Shown here one piece after another: positions 26,580-35,789 of a stretch of DNA of 64,000 bases. Origin of the DNA: Rapidithrix thailandica (lineage in GTDB: Bacteria; Bacteroidota; Bacteroidia; Cytophagales; Flammeovirgaceae); NCBI RefSeq assembly GCF_039710355.1, contig NZ_JBDKWZ010000008.1, positions 266,627 through 330,626 on the forward strand, in the 5' to 3' direction. A model generated the notes under the pieces. It was not told the origin of the DNA and made no database searches. It worked only from the letters and a program-made list of their open reading frames with translations. A program made the position numbers and the translations under genes. Every line of letters begins with the position of its first letter. Within the stretch, counting starts at the first letter, position 1.

Positions 26580-26624
26580 CCCCGGCACTCTCCTCAACAA
26601 CATTGGAGTGCAGGTATGTTCGAC

Positions 26625-27143
26625 TTATTTTTTAGTAGCTTTTGGTGCCAGCATCATAATCATTCTGCGGCCTTCTTGCTTTATTTTCTGCTCGATCTTG
26701 CCATGCTCTTCCAGCTTTTCGGCAAAGCGCATCAGCAAATCCCGGCCCCGGTCTTTGTAGACAATGGTACGGCCATGAAACTGAACATAGGCTTTTACTT
26801 TGTTGCCTTCGTTCAAGAACTTGATAGCATGATTGGTTTTAAAGTTCAAATCGTGCTCATCGGTGTTAGGGCCAAAACGGATTTCTTTCACCACCGTTTT
26901 GGATTGCTTGGCTTTAAGTTCTTTTTGCTTTTTCTTCTGCTCGTATTTGAACTTTGAGTAATCTATAACTTTACATACGGGAGGTTTGGCTTTGGGAGAA
27001 ATCTCTACCAAATCCAACTTTTGTGCCCGAGCCATTTTCAACGCCTCTTCTATAGAAAAGATCCCGTTTTCTACATTTTCACCCACAACCCTTACTTCCC
27101 GGGCTCTAATTCTTTGATTAGTTCTAAATCTGATTTCTGCCAT
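26625..27143 (-). CDS. infC: Translation initiation factor IF-3
   Basis: 172 residues from an ATG at 27143; many infC genes use AUU, and this one does not. The N domain includes RTNQRIRAREVRVVG, the linker KYEQKKKQKELKAKQ and the C domain starts VVKEIRFGP. The C-terminal GRRMIMMLAPK is typical. IF-3 keeps 30S free and checks initiator tRNA pairing. A TACTTTTG box at 27303-27310 gives a leader of about 150 bases. thrS, often upstream in this phylum, is absent. Confidence 0.97.
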   Translation of the reverse strand: MAEIRFRTNQRIRAREVRVVGENVENGIFSIEEALKMARAQKLDLVEISPKAKPPVCKVIDYSKFKYEQKKKQKELKAKQSKTVVKEIRFGPNTDEHDLNFKTNHAIKFLNEGNKVKAYVQFHGRTIVYKDRGRDLLMRFAEKLEEHGKIEQKIKQEGRRMIMMLAPKATKK

Positions 27144-27302
27144 TCTAGTATTTAAGAATTCTACAAATAGTTTTCTTTTTTAATTAATAAAATCTTATCC
27201 CGATTTCCAAATGACTTTTTGATTTTTGGGATGGAGGGCACTACATGTATTAAGTATTGCTTAAAATAGTTAGGTATGAACCCTCTCTCAAAGCCAATGC
27301 TA

Positions 27303-27332
27303 CAAAAGTAATAATAATGAAGATTTCTATAA
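27303..27332 (-). promoter_or_regulatory. Putative infC promoter
   Basis: TACTTTTG on the minus strand with TTA, a near match to TTG, at 19 bases. The remainder of the 610-bp region 27144-27753 shows only scrappy short ORFs and no RNA gene I can identify. Confidence 0.6.
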
Positions 27333-27753
27333 ATAAATCAAAAGTTATTTTAAGGAAAGAGGTTAAAAACTCATGGAAAACAGTGATTTATTTCGGAAGT
27401 CACCGCAATTTTTTGCCTCTGGATGCAAAATGCCAACGATTATTCTTTTTCCTTCTCTTGTGAAATATTTTTTTCTTGGCGATTCAAAACTTCTGCACCC
27501 GCCTACTTGGGTTTGGTAGGGAATGATTTGGTGATTTCTCATGGTTGTGCTTTTTTTGCTTGCGCATACTCCAATGTAATAGGTATGGTTTGTAAGAAAT
27601 CCGCTTAATCGCTTGTGGCTGTCTGTGTTAGCGCTTCTGTACGGCTTGTTTGAAGGTTACTATGGGAATTTCTGAACGTGCTTGGGAAAATGCCAATACT
27701 CCTATGGCCATTGGATCATCATTTGATAACGCAAATTTTAATATACAACAAAA

Positions 27754-29295
27754 ATGGAAAAAGTATTTATAAGATGGTTGTTACTCATCGCTTTGTGGGT
27801 ATCTGGGTGTGCAGGCAATGTCGAGGAGGTGCAAATTGACGTGAAAAATGTCCGAATTGTCGGTTTGGAAGGCGGGAAAGGCATTTGGGATACCGTTGAA
27901 TTTTCTGTGGAAGCTAGGGGAGTGGAGGGCATTCAACAAGTGGATATACAGGTAGATGATGAGATTGTTGCCAGCGATGATACGGCTCCGTTTGAATTTA
28001 CCTGGGATACCAAAACACATAAAGATGGCGATTATACCATCAAGGCCGTGGTAGTGACAAACAATGGGAAAACAATGGAGAAGCTGGCTTCGGTAAGTAT
28101 TAAGAATATCTTGTTGACGGTGCATATGGATGACAGCTATTTGCGGGAAGGAGAAGTCTGTTATGTTCTGCTGAGTGACCCCCAGGGCGAGGTGCTGGCT
28201 TATCAAAAAGTGCAAGGCGAGGGTGCCTATCCGCTCAAGTCCAAGGACTATCAGGGAGAGAGGTTTGATTTTAATATTGTGACACTCTTATCCGAAGAGA
28301 AACAAACGGAATATAATGAAGTCAACCGATTGACTACTTACCTGGAACTGGAAAGGGGGAGTACCTGGCATTTGTCTCGTGAAGTGTATTTGGGAAATGA
28401 TGAGATCAGGCTGGGTAATGGAAAACAAATAATTGAAAAAGAAGTGAAATGGACCAATCTTCCCAAAGAAGATGCTTTTGAGTATATTCAAGTTTTGACT
28501 GTGGGTGGAAACCGAAAAACATTCTATACACTTGACGAACTGTCCAAAGTGACTTCCTTTTCTCAACAGGCAGACTTGAGTGAAGTATTGGTGCATGTCA
28601 AAACTCCGGAGGCATTTAAATACCGGTTTTTTACCGGGGTGACTTTCGGGAAAGTAACGACTCTTGATTTTGACCTGCTCGAAAATGAAACAAAACTGAA
28701 AGGGTTTGTTTGGGAGGTTCCTTCACCGGTGCATCAAGCTAAGGCCCGTTTATATGGTTTTAAAGTTTCGGAAAAACCCTCTCAGCGTTATGACTGGGGG
28801 GAGTATCTGATGAATAACCATCAGTTGACATTTACGTACCCGGAAGGTTTGTTTAAGAAATATGCTTCGTATGTCAATTTCGAATACGAAGGAGGAAGCA
28901 GTAGTAATTATTTGCCGGGTGTCCAACCTCTGTTTACACCAATTGAAGGTGCGGCAAGTCTTGTTGAAGTGGAAAGTTTCCATTCGTTTACGCTTGATGT
29001 GCGGGGGGAGATAGATTTCTATCGTTTTTCATTACATGCACAAGACGGTTCTTTTCAGAGAATTGTAGTAGGGCCTAAAGGCAAGAGAAGCTTCGTGCCG
29101 GTTGTTTTCCCTACAGAAATTCAAAACAACATACCTGAGGCTTTGGAAGCCGGTAGCCAGGAAACGGTTTTGTATGATTTACAAGCTATCAAGGGGTATT
29201 CGAAAAGCATTCAAGTTTTGGCGAACCCGGCGGGAAAAGTGAAAGATTTGTCCAATCAATTTTATAAGCTTACAAAGCTAAACAATTCGAAATAA
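27754..29295 (+). CDS. Lipoprotein with N-terminal Ig-like domain
   Basis: 513 residues. The signal peptide ends in WVSGC, a good lipobox, so it is an envelope lipoprotein. Residues about 25-120 form a bacterial Ig-like domain (VDIQVDDEIVASDDTAPFEF and the DGDYTIKAVVVTNNGK strand). The remaining 390 residues are beta-rich with no motif I recognise. A polysaccharide-binding or surface role is plausible from the architecture. It converges on the SusCD operon, with a terminator between them, and is not part of that operon. Confidence 0.78.
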   Translation: MEKVFIRWLLLIALWVSGCAGNVEEVQIDVKNVRIVGLEGGKGIWDTVEFSVEARGVEGIQQVDIQVDDEIVASDDTAPFEFTWDTKTHKDGDYTIKAVVVTNNGKTMEKLASVSIKNILLTVHMDDSYLREGEVCYVLLSDPQGEVLAYQKVQGEGAYPLKSKDYQGERFDFNIVTLLSEEKQTEYNEVNRLTTYLELERGSTWHLSREVYLGNDEIRLGNGKQIIEKEVKWTNLPKEDAFEYIQVLTVGGNRKTFYTLDELSKVTSFSQQADLSEVLVHVKTPEAFKYRFFTGVTFGKVTTLDFDLLENETKLKGFVWEVPSPVHQAKARLYGFKVSEKPSQRYDWGEYLMNNHQLTFTYPEGLFKKYASYVNFEYEGGSSSNYLPGVQPLFTPIEGAASLVEVESFHSFTLDVRGEIDFYRFSLHAQDGSFQRIVVGPKGKRSFVPVVFPTEIQNNIPEALEAGSQETVLYDLQAIKGYSKSIQVLANPAGKVKDLSNQFYKLTKLNNSK

Positions 29296-29332
29296 GTAAT
29301 CTGAAAAGAAAAAGAATCAATTGTAAAAAAAA

Positions 29333-29356
29333 CCTCCAGTATTTCAATACTGGAGG
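29333..29356 (-). terminator. Terminator of the SusCD operon
   Basis: Perfect stem CCTCCAGTATT/AATACTGGAGG with a tiny loop. On the minus strand it is followed by eight Ts, 42 bases after the SusD-like stop. Confidence 0.95.
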
Positions 29357-29397
29357 TACGTAATGGATACACTAAACCTTTTAATTATTTAGGCGTT

Positions 29398-30897
29398 TTA
29401 TGGTTGGTCCCACCAAACCCGGCCGTTATATCCGGCTTCACCTTGGTTGGCAATAGCGGCGTCAATGTTGGATTTGTTTACTGAAAACTCTTCGGTAGGA
29501 TAGGGCAAACGCCTTGGTATTTTATCTTCGTTCAGGTTGTCTACTGATGGAGAAAGCGCGGGAAGTCCGGTTCTTCTCCAGTCTGCAAAGGCCTCATTTC
29601 CCTGGGTAAATAAAGCGACCCATTTTTGCGTCATGATTAAGGCTAATTTGTCAGCCGCATCATCATAGCTGGCGGTGCCGTTCAATAAATCGGCCACCTT
29701 TGCCATATCCGTGATGTTGTATTGGCTGGCAGAAGCCATTACCGCTTTTTCGTATAGGGCTTTGGCATCGCCTCCGAAAGCCCCCCAACGTTGTGCTGCT
29801 TCAGCTTGTAAGAACAATACTTCCGCATACGTCATGATCCACATGGGCGAGTCCCTTTGTAAGAAGGCTTGTCCGAGTTGGGAGGTGTTTTTAAATGTAA
29901 AACTAGAGCCGTCATCATCCTTTACGGAATTTAAGCCTTTCATGCCGTTGGGAATACCCACATAATCATTATTGTCAGGGGTAGGGGTAGCATATACCGG
30001 TAGGCGGGGATCTTCCGGGTTTGCACGGGTGCCGTTGCCGATCATATAGTCTGCCAGCGTTTTGCTGAGTCTAAAGTCCTGGTCTCTTCCCGTTAAGTGG
30101 GCTGCGGTAGCGTTGCCATTATTGTTCAAGAAAACCACCTTGGCTGTGTGCAGGTTGTCTTCCATCATATCGCTGACGTCCATAGCCATAATGGCGGCTT
30201 TTGCAGCGTTTTCATCTTTTTCAGAAAGTCGCATCCACAAGCGTAGTTTCAGAGAGTTTGCAAAACGTTTCCACAATCCAACATCTCCGCCAAACATCAA
30301 ATCTTCCCCATTGATATTGGACGATAGATCCGGGTTAAATTGATCCAGGGAAGCTAAGGCTTCGTCTAATTCTGTGATTAACTGAGGGTATAAAGTACTC
30401 TGATCATCGTATTTGGGTGTAAGCAGATCTCCTTTTTCCGGGGAGCCTTGCAAGGCTTCAGAAAAAGGAATGTCTCCGAACAAATCTGACAAGTAACTGA
30501 ATAGGAATACTTTCAAGACTTTTCCGATTCCAATCAATTGATTGTTTTGCAGTTCGGTTCCTTTGTCTACAATGACTTGTGCATCGTTTAAAGGAGTATT
30601 GTAAATCATGTTCCAGATATTGTTTATATCTCCATCCCTCAGTACATATTGGTCTTCTTCCGGGTATTGGGAAGCGGCCATATGCTGTACCCATAAGTTG
30701 AGGATTTGTGTATTGGCCCGGTAAGATATTTCATAGGCCATGGAGGCTTCTATGCTGGAAATTAAGTTTTTAGCCTCTACATCTAAGGGTTGATTGGGGT
30801 TTTTGCTTAAGTCTTCAAAACCTTCTTCACAAGACATACAGAGCAAGAGCAGGGTACCCAACAGGTATTTTAATGAAAGATTATATTTCCTTTTCAT
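29398..30897 (-). CDS. SusD/RagB family nutrient-binding lipoprotein (SusD-like_2)
   Basis: 499 residues. The lipobox is LLLLCMSC, followed by EEGFEDLSKNPNQP, the usual start of SusD-like_2 proteins. Helical repeat segments follow, such as GIGKVLKVFLFSYLSDLFGDIPFSEAL and WKRFANSLKLRLWMRLSE, which are TPR-like in the family. It forms the lid over the SusC-like transporter and captures ligand at the cell surface. It starts 11 bases after the SusC stop. No glycoside hydrolase or peptidase is near, so the substrate is unknown. Confidence 0.95.
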   Translation of the reverse strand: MKRKYNLSLKYLLGTLLLLCMSCEEGFEDLSKNPNQPLDVEAKNLISSIEASMAYEISYRANTQILNLWVQHMAASQYPEEDQYVLRDGDINNIWNMIYNTPLNDAQVIVDKGTELQNNQLIGIGKVLKVFLFSYLSDLFGDIPFSEALQGSPEKGDLLTPKYDDQSTLYPQLITELDEALASLDQFNPDLSSNINGEDLMFGGDVGLWKRFANSLKLRLWMRLSEKDENAAKAAIMAMDVSDMMEDNLHTAKVVFLNNNGNATAAHLTGRDQDFRLSKTLADYMIGNGTRANPEDPRLPVYATPTPDNNDYVGIPNGMKGLNSVKDDDGSSFTFKNTSQLGQAFLQRDSPMWIMTYAEVLFLQAEAAQRWGAFGGDAKALYEKAVMASASQYNITDMAKVADLLNGTASYDDAADKLALIMTQKWVALFTQGNEAFADWRRTGLPALSPSVDNLNEDKIPRRLPYPTEEFSVNKSNIDAAIANQGEAGYNGRVWWDQP

Positions 30898-30908
30898 GTG
30901 AGCGGATT

Positions 30909-33900
30909 TTACAGTGAGAAATTAAGTGAGACACCATAGGATTTTGTAGATGGGGCATTGTTGACTTCAAAGCCCTGGAAGTTACCTGAAAAACCAATAC
31001 TGGTTTCCGGGTCCACATTTGGCACATTGGAATGGATGAGCCATAAGTTCCGGCCAATCAAAGAGACCTGGGCCCTTTTGAAAGGCGTTTTGTTGAGGAA
31101 GCTCGAAGGTAGGTTATAGCTTAACCGTACTTCCCGCAACTTCGCATAAGAGGCATCGTAAATTGCGGTTTCTTGTGACTGGAAGGTATGATGGAAATAA
31201 TCCTCTACGGCAATCGGAGTGGCATTGGGTGAGCCGCTTTCCGTAACTCCTTCTACAATGAAATCCTCCCGTTTGCCATCGAAGACGGTAGTTTCCAAGA
31301 CCCCGGCATAGTTTCCGAAAAAGTTGGTCAAAGAGAACATGTCGCCACCTTGTTTGATATCAATTAAAAAGCTAAAAGAAAGGCCTTTAAATTTGAATTC
31401 GTTGCCAATACCCATTGTGTAGTCAGGTTGCACTTTACCGATTACGTGGGTACCCTGATCCTGTACGGGAAGGCCATTGCCGTCAATAATCAATTGCCCC
31501 TGGTCATTTCGCTTAAAGCGTGTACCGACAATCAATCCGTAAGGCTGGTTTTCTCTGAGCTCCAAACGGGCCCTGTGTGCACCTACTAGCAGCGATTTGA
31601 CATTGGGATGGATCGAGGTGACTTCACTGTTGTTTTTGGCAAAGTTGACAAAAACATCCCATTGGAAGCTATTATTCAATTGTACCGGAGTACCGGTTAA
31701 CATGATTTCTACCCCTGAGTTTTTGATTTCTCCGGCATTGATCAATTTATTGTCATATCCGGTAGCATCGGAAATATCCAAGGGTACGATTTGGTCTTGG
31801 GTTAAACTGTTGTAATAGGTGAAGTCGACTCCCAAACGGTTGTTAAACCATTGCATTTCCAGACCGGCTTCCCAGGACTTTGTTCTTTCGGGTTTTAAGT
31901 TGTCGTTTGCCAGGTTGCTGGTTAATGTAAAAGAGGTATATCCGTTGTAGGGGCTGCGAATGGTTCCGGCATCAGAGGTTGTCAATTGCTCTGAAGTCAG
32001 ATAATAATTCAGTTGTTTATAAGGGTCGGTATCATTTCCTACCTCTGCATATCCTACCCGTACTTTGGCAAAGTCCAATGAAGGCAAGTCGATCAATTCT
32101 GACAAGACTACGGTACCGGTAACAGAAGGGTATTGGTAGAAGGGGTCAGAATGGTACAAAACAGAAGAAAAATCGCCCCGGTTGGTGAATTCAATAAATG
32201 CTAAGTCGCGATAGCCGATCTGGCCGGATACATACAAACTGTTGATCCGCTTTTCTTCTAACCTTTCGTCTGAAATCGGGAAACTAGCTGCGTTTGCAAC
32301 ATTATAGATTCCCGGTACGGCCAAGCCCTGAACAATGGTGGATTTGGTGCGGAAGCGTCTGTCATAGCGGCTTCCTCCGGCCATCAGGCTGAAGGAGAAG
32401 TTTTCTCCCAAATCGTGTTTGGCGGTAAGGGTAAAGTCGATGTTGGTGGATTGATGGATATATTCCAGCTCTTCAAAGCCACCGGTTCTGTAGTGATTGG
32501 GTTTCAAGGTTCCCGCCCGGTAAATTTGTTTTCGTTCGTCCGTATAAGCATCGGTTCCGGCACGCAGGTTGGCGACTAACCAAGGAAGAATATCATAGGT
32601 GATAGAAAACTGACCAATCAAACGGTTTCTCCGGTCATTGTTGGTGTTTTCGTTCATGATCCAGAAGGGATTGTTATGATAAGAGGAATTCCAGTTGTAG
32701 TGCAAGCCCGTTGCCGGGTTTAAGAGTGGATTTCCGTTTGCATCCTTGTAGTTGCGCAATTGATCCATATTTACTTGCCGTCCGAACCAGTTGTAAAGCT
32801 GTTGAAGAGGATTAAAGTTATTGTACCCGGTTTGAGGCCGGTTTTTACCCCTTCCCATGGTATAATTTGCACTGGCGTTAATGGTAATCTTATCCGATAG
32901 GGCAAAGCCTCCGTTGAAACCGAGGTTGGTGCGGTCGTAACGAGTGTTGGGAATTACCCCTGTTTGCCGCAAGTCGGTGTAGGAAATACGGAAATTCCCC
33001 TTGTCATTGCCCCCTTGTAAGGATACGGAGTGAGTTTGCAGCGAACCCGTTTCGAAAAAGTCTTTGACATTGTCCGGTTGAGGAACCCATTTCACTGTGT
33101 TCCCTAAGTAATCAACCATATCCCTGCCGTCTAAGGGAAGTCCCCAGCTTTCGTCTACAGCTATGTAATCCGTACCGTCTACAGCTCCATACCCCCCTTG
33201 TCCGAAAGAGTTTTGGAAATCAGGGAGTAGCAAGGTTTTTTCAGCTACATAACTTCCCGAGTAGGAAATGCCCAAGCCTTTTGTACCTTTTCCCGATTTG
33301 GTGGTGATCAGAATCACCCCGTTTTGCGCTCTGGAACCGTACAATGCCGCTGCTGTAGGACCTTTCAAAACCGTGATGGATGCTACATCATCCGGGTTGA
33401 TATCCGTGGCGGCATTACCATAGTCAGCTCCATCGTTGTTCCCTACAGTAGCTGTATTCTGTTCACTGGGCTTACGGGGTTGAGAGTTATCGACCAATAC
33501 CCCGTCAATTACAAATAGAGGCTGGTTCTCGGCATTGAATGAGCTGTTTCCCCGGATGATGATCCGGCTGGAAGCTCCTACAGAACCGGAAGATCCGGTG
33601 ACTTGCACGCCGGCAACCCGTCCTGACAAGGAATTGACCACATTGCTGGACTTGGTTTTTGTGAGTTCCTCCCCATCCAGCTCCTGTACCGAATAGCCTA
33701 GGGCTTTTTTGTCCCGTTCAATCCCCAAGGCAGTAACTACGACTTCGCCTAACTCTTGTGCATCTTCATCCATGGAAATGTCAACCACGGACCTGTCTCC
33801 GATTGCTATTTCCATGGTAGCATAACCCACATAACTGAATACGAGGATTTGTTGATTGTCAGAAGGGACTTGCAGTTGGTATTTACCATTGGCATCGGTG

Positions 33901-34076
33901 ATGGCTCCTATGGAGGTGCCTTTGATTAACACATTCACCCCGGGAAGGGGATTGTCATCAGAGGCGGATTTTACCGTACCCGATACCACTTTATCGGAGT
34001 TTTGCCCTAAGGCAACAGGGCAGTAGCATAGAAATGCCATCACTACCATACAGATGAGTAGTATTGATTTTTTCAT
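30909..34076 (-). CDS. SusC/RagA family TonB-linked outer membrane transporter
   Basis: 1055 residues. Signal peptide, then a carboxypeptidase-like domain (VSGTVKSASDDNPLPGVNVLIKG), a TonB box region EVVVTALG, a plug domain (GVQVTGSSG, IRGNSSF, PLFVIDG) and a 22-strand-type barrel ending YGVSLNFSL. With the SusD-like protein downstream it imports an oligomeric nutrient using TonB energy. The 1.7-kb region upstream carries direct repeats and decayed genes. No sigma/anti-sigma or HTCS regulator is adjacent. Confidence 0.96.
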   Translation of the reverse strand: MKKSILLICMVVMAFLCYCPVALGQNSDKVVSGTVKSASDDNPLPGVNVLIKGTSIGAITDANGKYQLQVPSDNQQILVFSYVGYATMEIAIGDRSVVDISMDEDAQELGEVVVTALGIERDKKALGYSVQELDGEELTKTKSSNVVNSLSGRVAGVQVTGSSGSVGASSRIIIRGNSSFNAENQPLFVIDGVLVDNSQPRKPSEQNTATVGNNDGADYGNAATDINPDDVASITVLKGPTAAALYGSRAQNGVILITTKSGKGTKGLGISYSGSYVAEKTLLLPDFQNSFGQGGYGAVDGTDYIAVDESWGLPLDGRDMVDYLGNTVKWVPQPDNVKDFFETGSLQTHSVSLQGGNDKGNFRISYTDLRQTGVIPNTRYDRTNLGFNGGFALSDKITINASANYTMGRGKNRPQTGYNNFNPLQQLYNWFGRQVNMDQLRNYKDANGNPLLNPATGLHYNWNSSYHNNPFWIMNENTNNDRRNRLIGQFSITYDILPWLVANLRAGTDAYTDERKQIYRAGTLKPNHYRTGGFEELEYIHQSTNIDFTLTAKHDLGENFSFSLMAGGSRYDRRFRTKSTIVQGLAVPGIYNVANAASFPISDERLEEKRINSLYVSGQIGYRDLAFIEFTNRGDFSSVLYHSDPFYQYPSVTGTVVLSELIDLPSLDFAKVRVGYAEVGNDTDPYKQLNYYLTSEQLTTSDAGTIRSPYNGYTSFTLTSNLANDNLKPERTKSWEAGLEMQWFNNRLGVDFTYYNSLTQDQIVPLDISDATGYDNKLINAGEIKNSGVEIMLTGTPVQLNNSFQWDVFVNFAKNNSEVTSIHPNVKSLLVGAHRARLELRENQPYGLIVGTRFKRNDQGQLIIDGNGLPVQDQGTHVIGKVQPDYTMGIGNEFKFKGLSFSFLIDIKQGGDMFSLTNFFGNYAGVLETTVFDGKREDFIVEGVTESGSPNATPIAVEDYFHHTFQSQETAIYDASYAKLREVRLSYNLPSSFLNKTPFKRAQVSLIGRNLWLIHSNVPNVDPETSIGFSGNFQGFEVNNAPSTKSYGVSLNFSL

Positions 34077-34150
34077 TGTTTATTGATTTTGATGAAATTT
34101 TAATACCTGGCCAATTCAACTTAAATTATCTGGCCTTTTAGGACAATGAC

Positions 34151-34211
34151 GTGTTGAGATGTGATGAATTTAGAAAGCGTACCACACACCTCTCCCAAGG
34201 CGTACTCCATG
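34151..34211. repeat. Imperfect direct repeat upstream of SusC, unit 1
   Basis: About 61 bases starting GTGTTGAGATGTGATGAATT. It matches unit 2 at 34399-34461 at roughly 80 percent by eye. The shared core is TTAGAAAGC..ACCACA.ACCTC.CCCA.GGC.TA.TCCA. An additional ACCTCTCCC motif follows at 34239. Confidence 0.7.
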
Positions 34212-34398
34212 TAGGGTTACACAAATTGGTTTGGGTATACCTCTCCCGTATTAGGGTTGGATCATATTTATGAAATATAATAACCCAATTTGGGGGATGT
34301 TTGAAATGCAAGCCAAGGTTTGCGCCTTTGTAAATTGTTTGAAAATAATCAGTCGTAAGAAAATTGTACGTCATTGCCCTTCTCAGAAGGCTATGGGT

Positions 34399-34461
34399 GT
34401 GTTGATTTGTGATGTATTAGAAAGCAAACCACATACCTCACCCATGGCATAATCCACTTGT
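34399..34461. repeat. Imperfect direct repeat upstream of SusC, unit 2
   Basis: Second unit of the repeat at 34151-34211. Here too a second ACCTCTTCC-type motif follows about 60 bases later (34495), so the two-motif arrangement itself is duplicated. Confidence 0.7.
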
Positions 34462-34469
34462 GACTATGC

Positions 34470-35228
34470 TGTTTTTTTATTTGTAACAGGGCATACCTCT
34501 TCCAAATAAGCGATTGTAAGCACCAAAAATAAAGTGCTTTTAATCCTTGATGAAAATCGGAAACCCTTCTTTTGAACCTTAACTCTTGTTGTTAATACAA
34601 TTAATACCTGTTGTTGAGCCAGCAAATCACCACGATTCGCTTTTTGTACTACCAAACCCGTCTCCTATAATAATAAGAGGATTTAATAGGGAATATGAGG
34701 AGTCATCCTGATATATACCTAATACAACCTCTTTTTTTAAGGTTGGGACTGGCTAGTACAAGTAGTAATTATAGTAAGGGAGGTAAAACAACTTTTGTAT
34801 TTCAATATCTTCCAAAAGCTTATTTACTTGATATATGGTATGCTTTCTATAAAAGCCTAAGTAATGGACTTTTTTTAAAAAAAACAAAATATTTAAAAGG
34901 AATTATGATATGTCCGGAAGAGTGGGTTATATATATTTTGAATGGCTTTATAATAAGATGGATAAGTCTGCTTGACTACACTTAAATCGGGGGGATATAA
35001 TGCCATTTTTAAAGAGAGTTTTTTTTAACTTATACCCCATAACGGGGGAGGTGTGTAGAAACCTTTAAAGGTTGGGCCGGCTTATTTTAGCCAAACTTCT
35101 GTAAGTACCCTCTTAAAGCAATGACTGGAATTAATATATGCGATCGGGATATATTGAATGTTTGAGATGGCTTTGGCAATTGAGTTGAAAAAGTATAGTT
35201 GTTTACATTTCCAAACAAAAGAACGGTG
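34470..35228. other. AT-rich intergenic stretch, no gene seen
   Basis: Open frames of 60-96 codons occur (for example 34695-34985 plus) but have no protein-like composition or neighbours that support them. I consider this non-coding or decayed. Confidence 0.4.
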
Positions 35229-35596
35229 AACCAAGCAGTCAAAATACTTCTCTTTTTGTTCTTGATAGCAGGGTGACAAGCTCAGTGTCAATTACTTAAG
35301 GAGAGTGAATGTATAGGTGTTTGGAACGTAGTAGATGTACGGATTCCTACCGGGACCATCCCTGCTGAAAAACAGCAAAAAATTGCGATGATGAAAGAGG
35401 GCTGAAATCTAACATCACTTTTCATTTGATTTCGCAATCAAAGAAGTTCAAATCAAAAATGCTCACTGGAAACTGGGTAATGTCACCCATACGGTGGTAG
35501 TACATTGATGAAAATACGAGCAAAAAAGATAATGGGAAAGTATTGTTTAAGATTTCGGAAATACCGGTCGCCTTGATCGTGGGAAAAGAATCATAA
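35229..35596 (+). pseudogene. Decayed small exported protein (lipocalin-like)
   Basis: Reading the plus strand gives a signal-peptide-like VKILLFLFLIAG, an in-frame TGA at 35274, QAQ, then ECIGVWNVVDVRIPTGTIPA up to a TGA at 35404. Shifting frame at about 35402 continues as LKSNITFHLIS...GNWVMSP, one TAG, then KDNGKVLFKISEIPVALI with a stop at 35594. The GxW strand near the N terminus and the later GNW fit small lipocalin-like Bacteroidota proteins. At least two stops and one frameshift make it a pseudogene. Confidence 0.6.
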
Positions 35597-35627
35597 CCAA
35601 TACTGCATTTTATGTAAAAAATACTAG

Positions 35628-35784
35628 AACGAGGCTGTCCGAAAAGTCAATAGAACATAAAATGCCACGAGGACTCTAAGATACCAAGAGTCCTAAATAG
35701 CTGATTTATAACTCATTTTTCCTGTGTACATCTTAGTGCCTTCAGGATTGGTGGGCATATCTCAATTTTTTAGACAGCCTCGTT
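35628..35784. repeat. MITE-like inverted repeat (157 bp) with GAGGCTGTC ends
   Basis: Left end AACGAGGCTGTC and right end GACAGCCTCGTT are perfect 12-base inverted repeats. Pairing continues imperfectly inwards (CGAAAAGT against AAAAAATT). No ORF inside. The ends resemble those of several Bacteroidota IS families, so this is probably a non-autonomous element. It abuts the stop codon of the dehydratase gene and may also act as its terminator. Confidence 0.6.
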
Positions 35785-35789
35785 TCTTT

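Noticed and set aside
27257..27608. Short ORFs between infC and the Ig-domain lipoprotein
   Set aside because: They overlap the likely infC promoter and have no recognisable content.
34695..34985. 96-codon plus-strand ORF in the region upstream of SusC
   Set aside because: Composition follows the AT-rich DNA, no domain or neighbour supports it.
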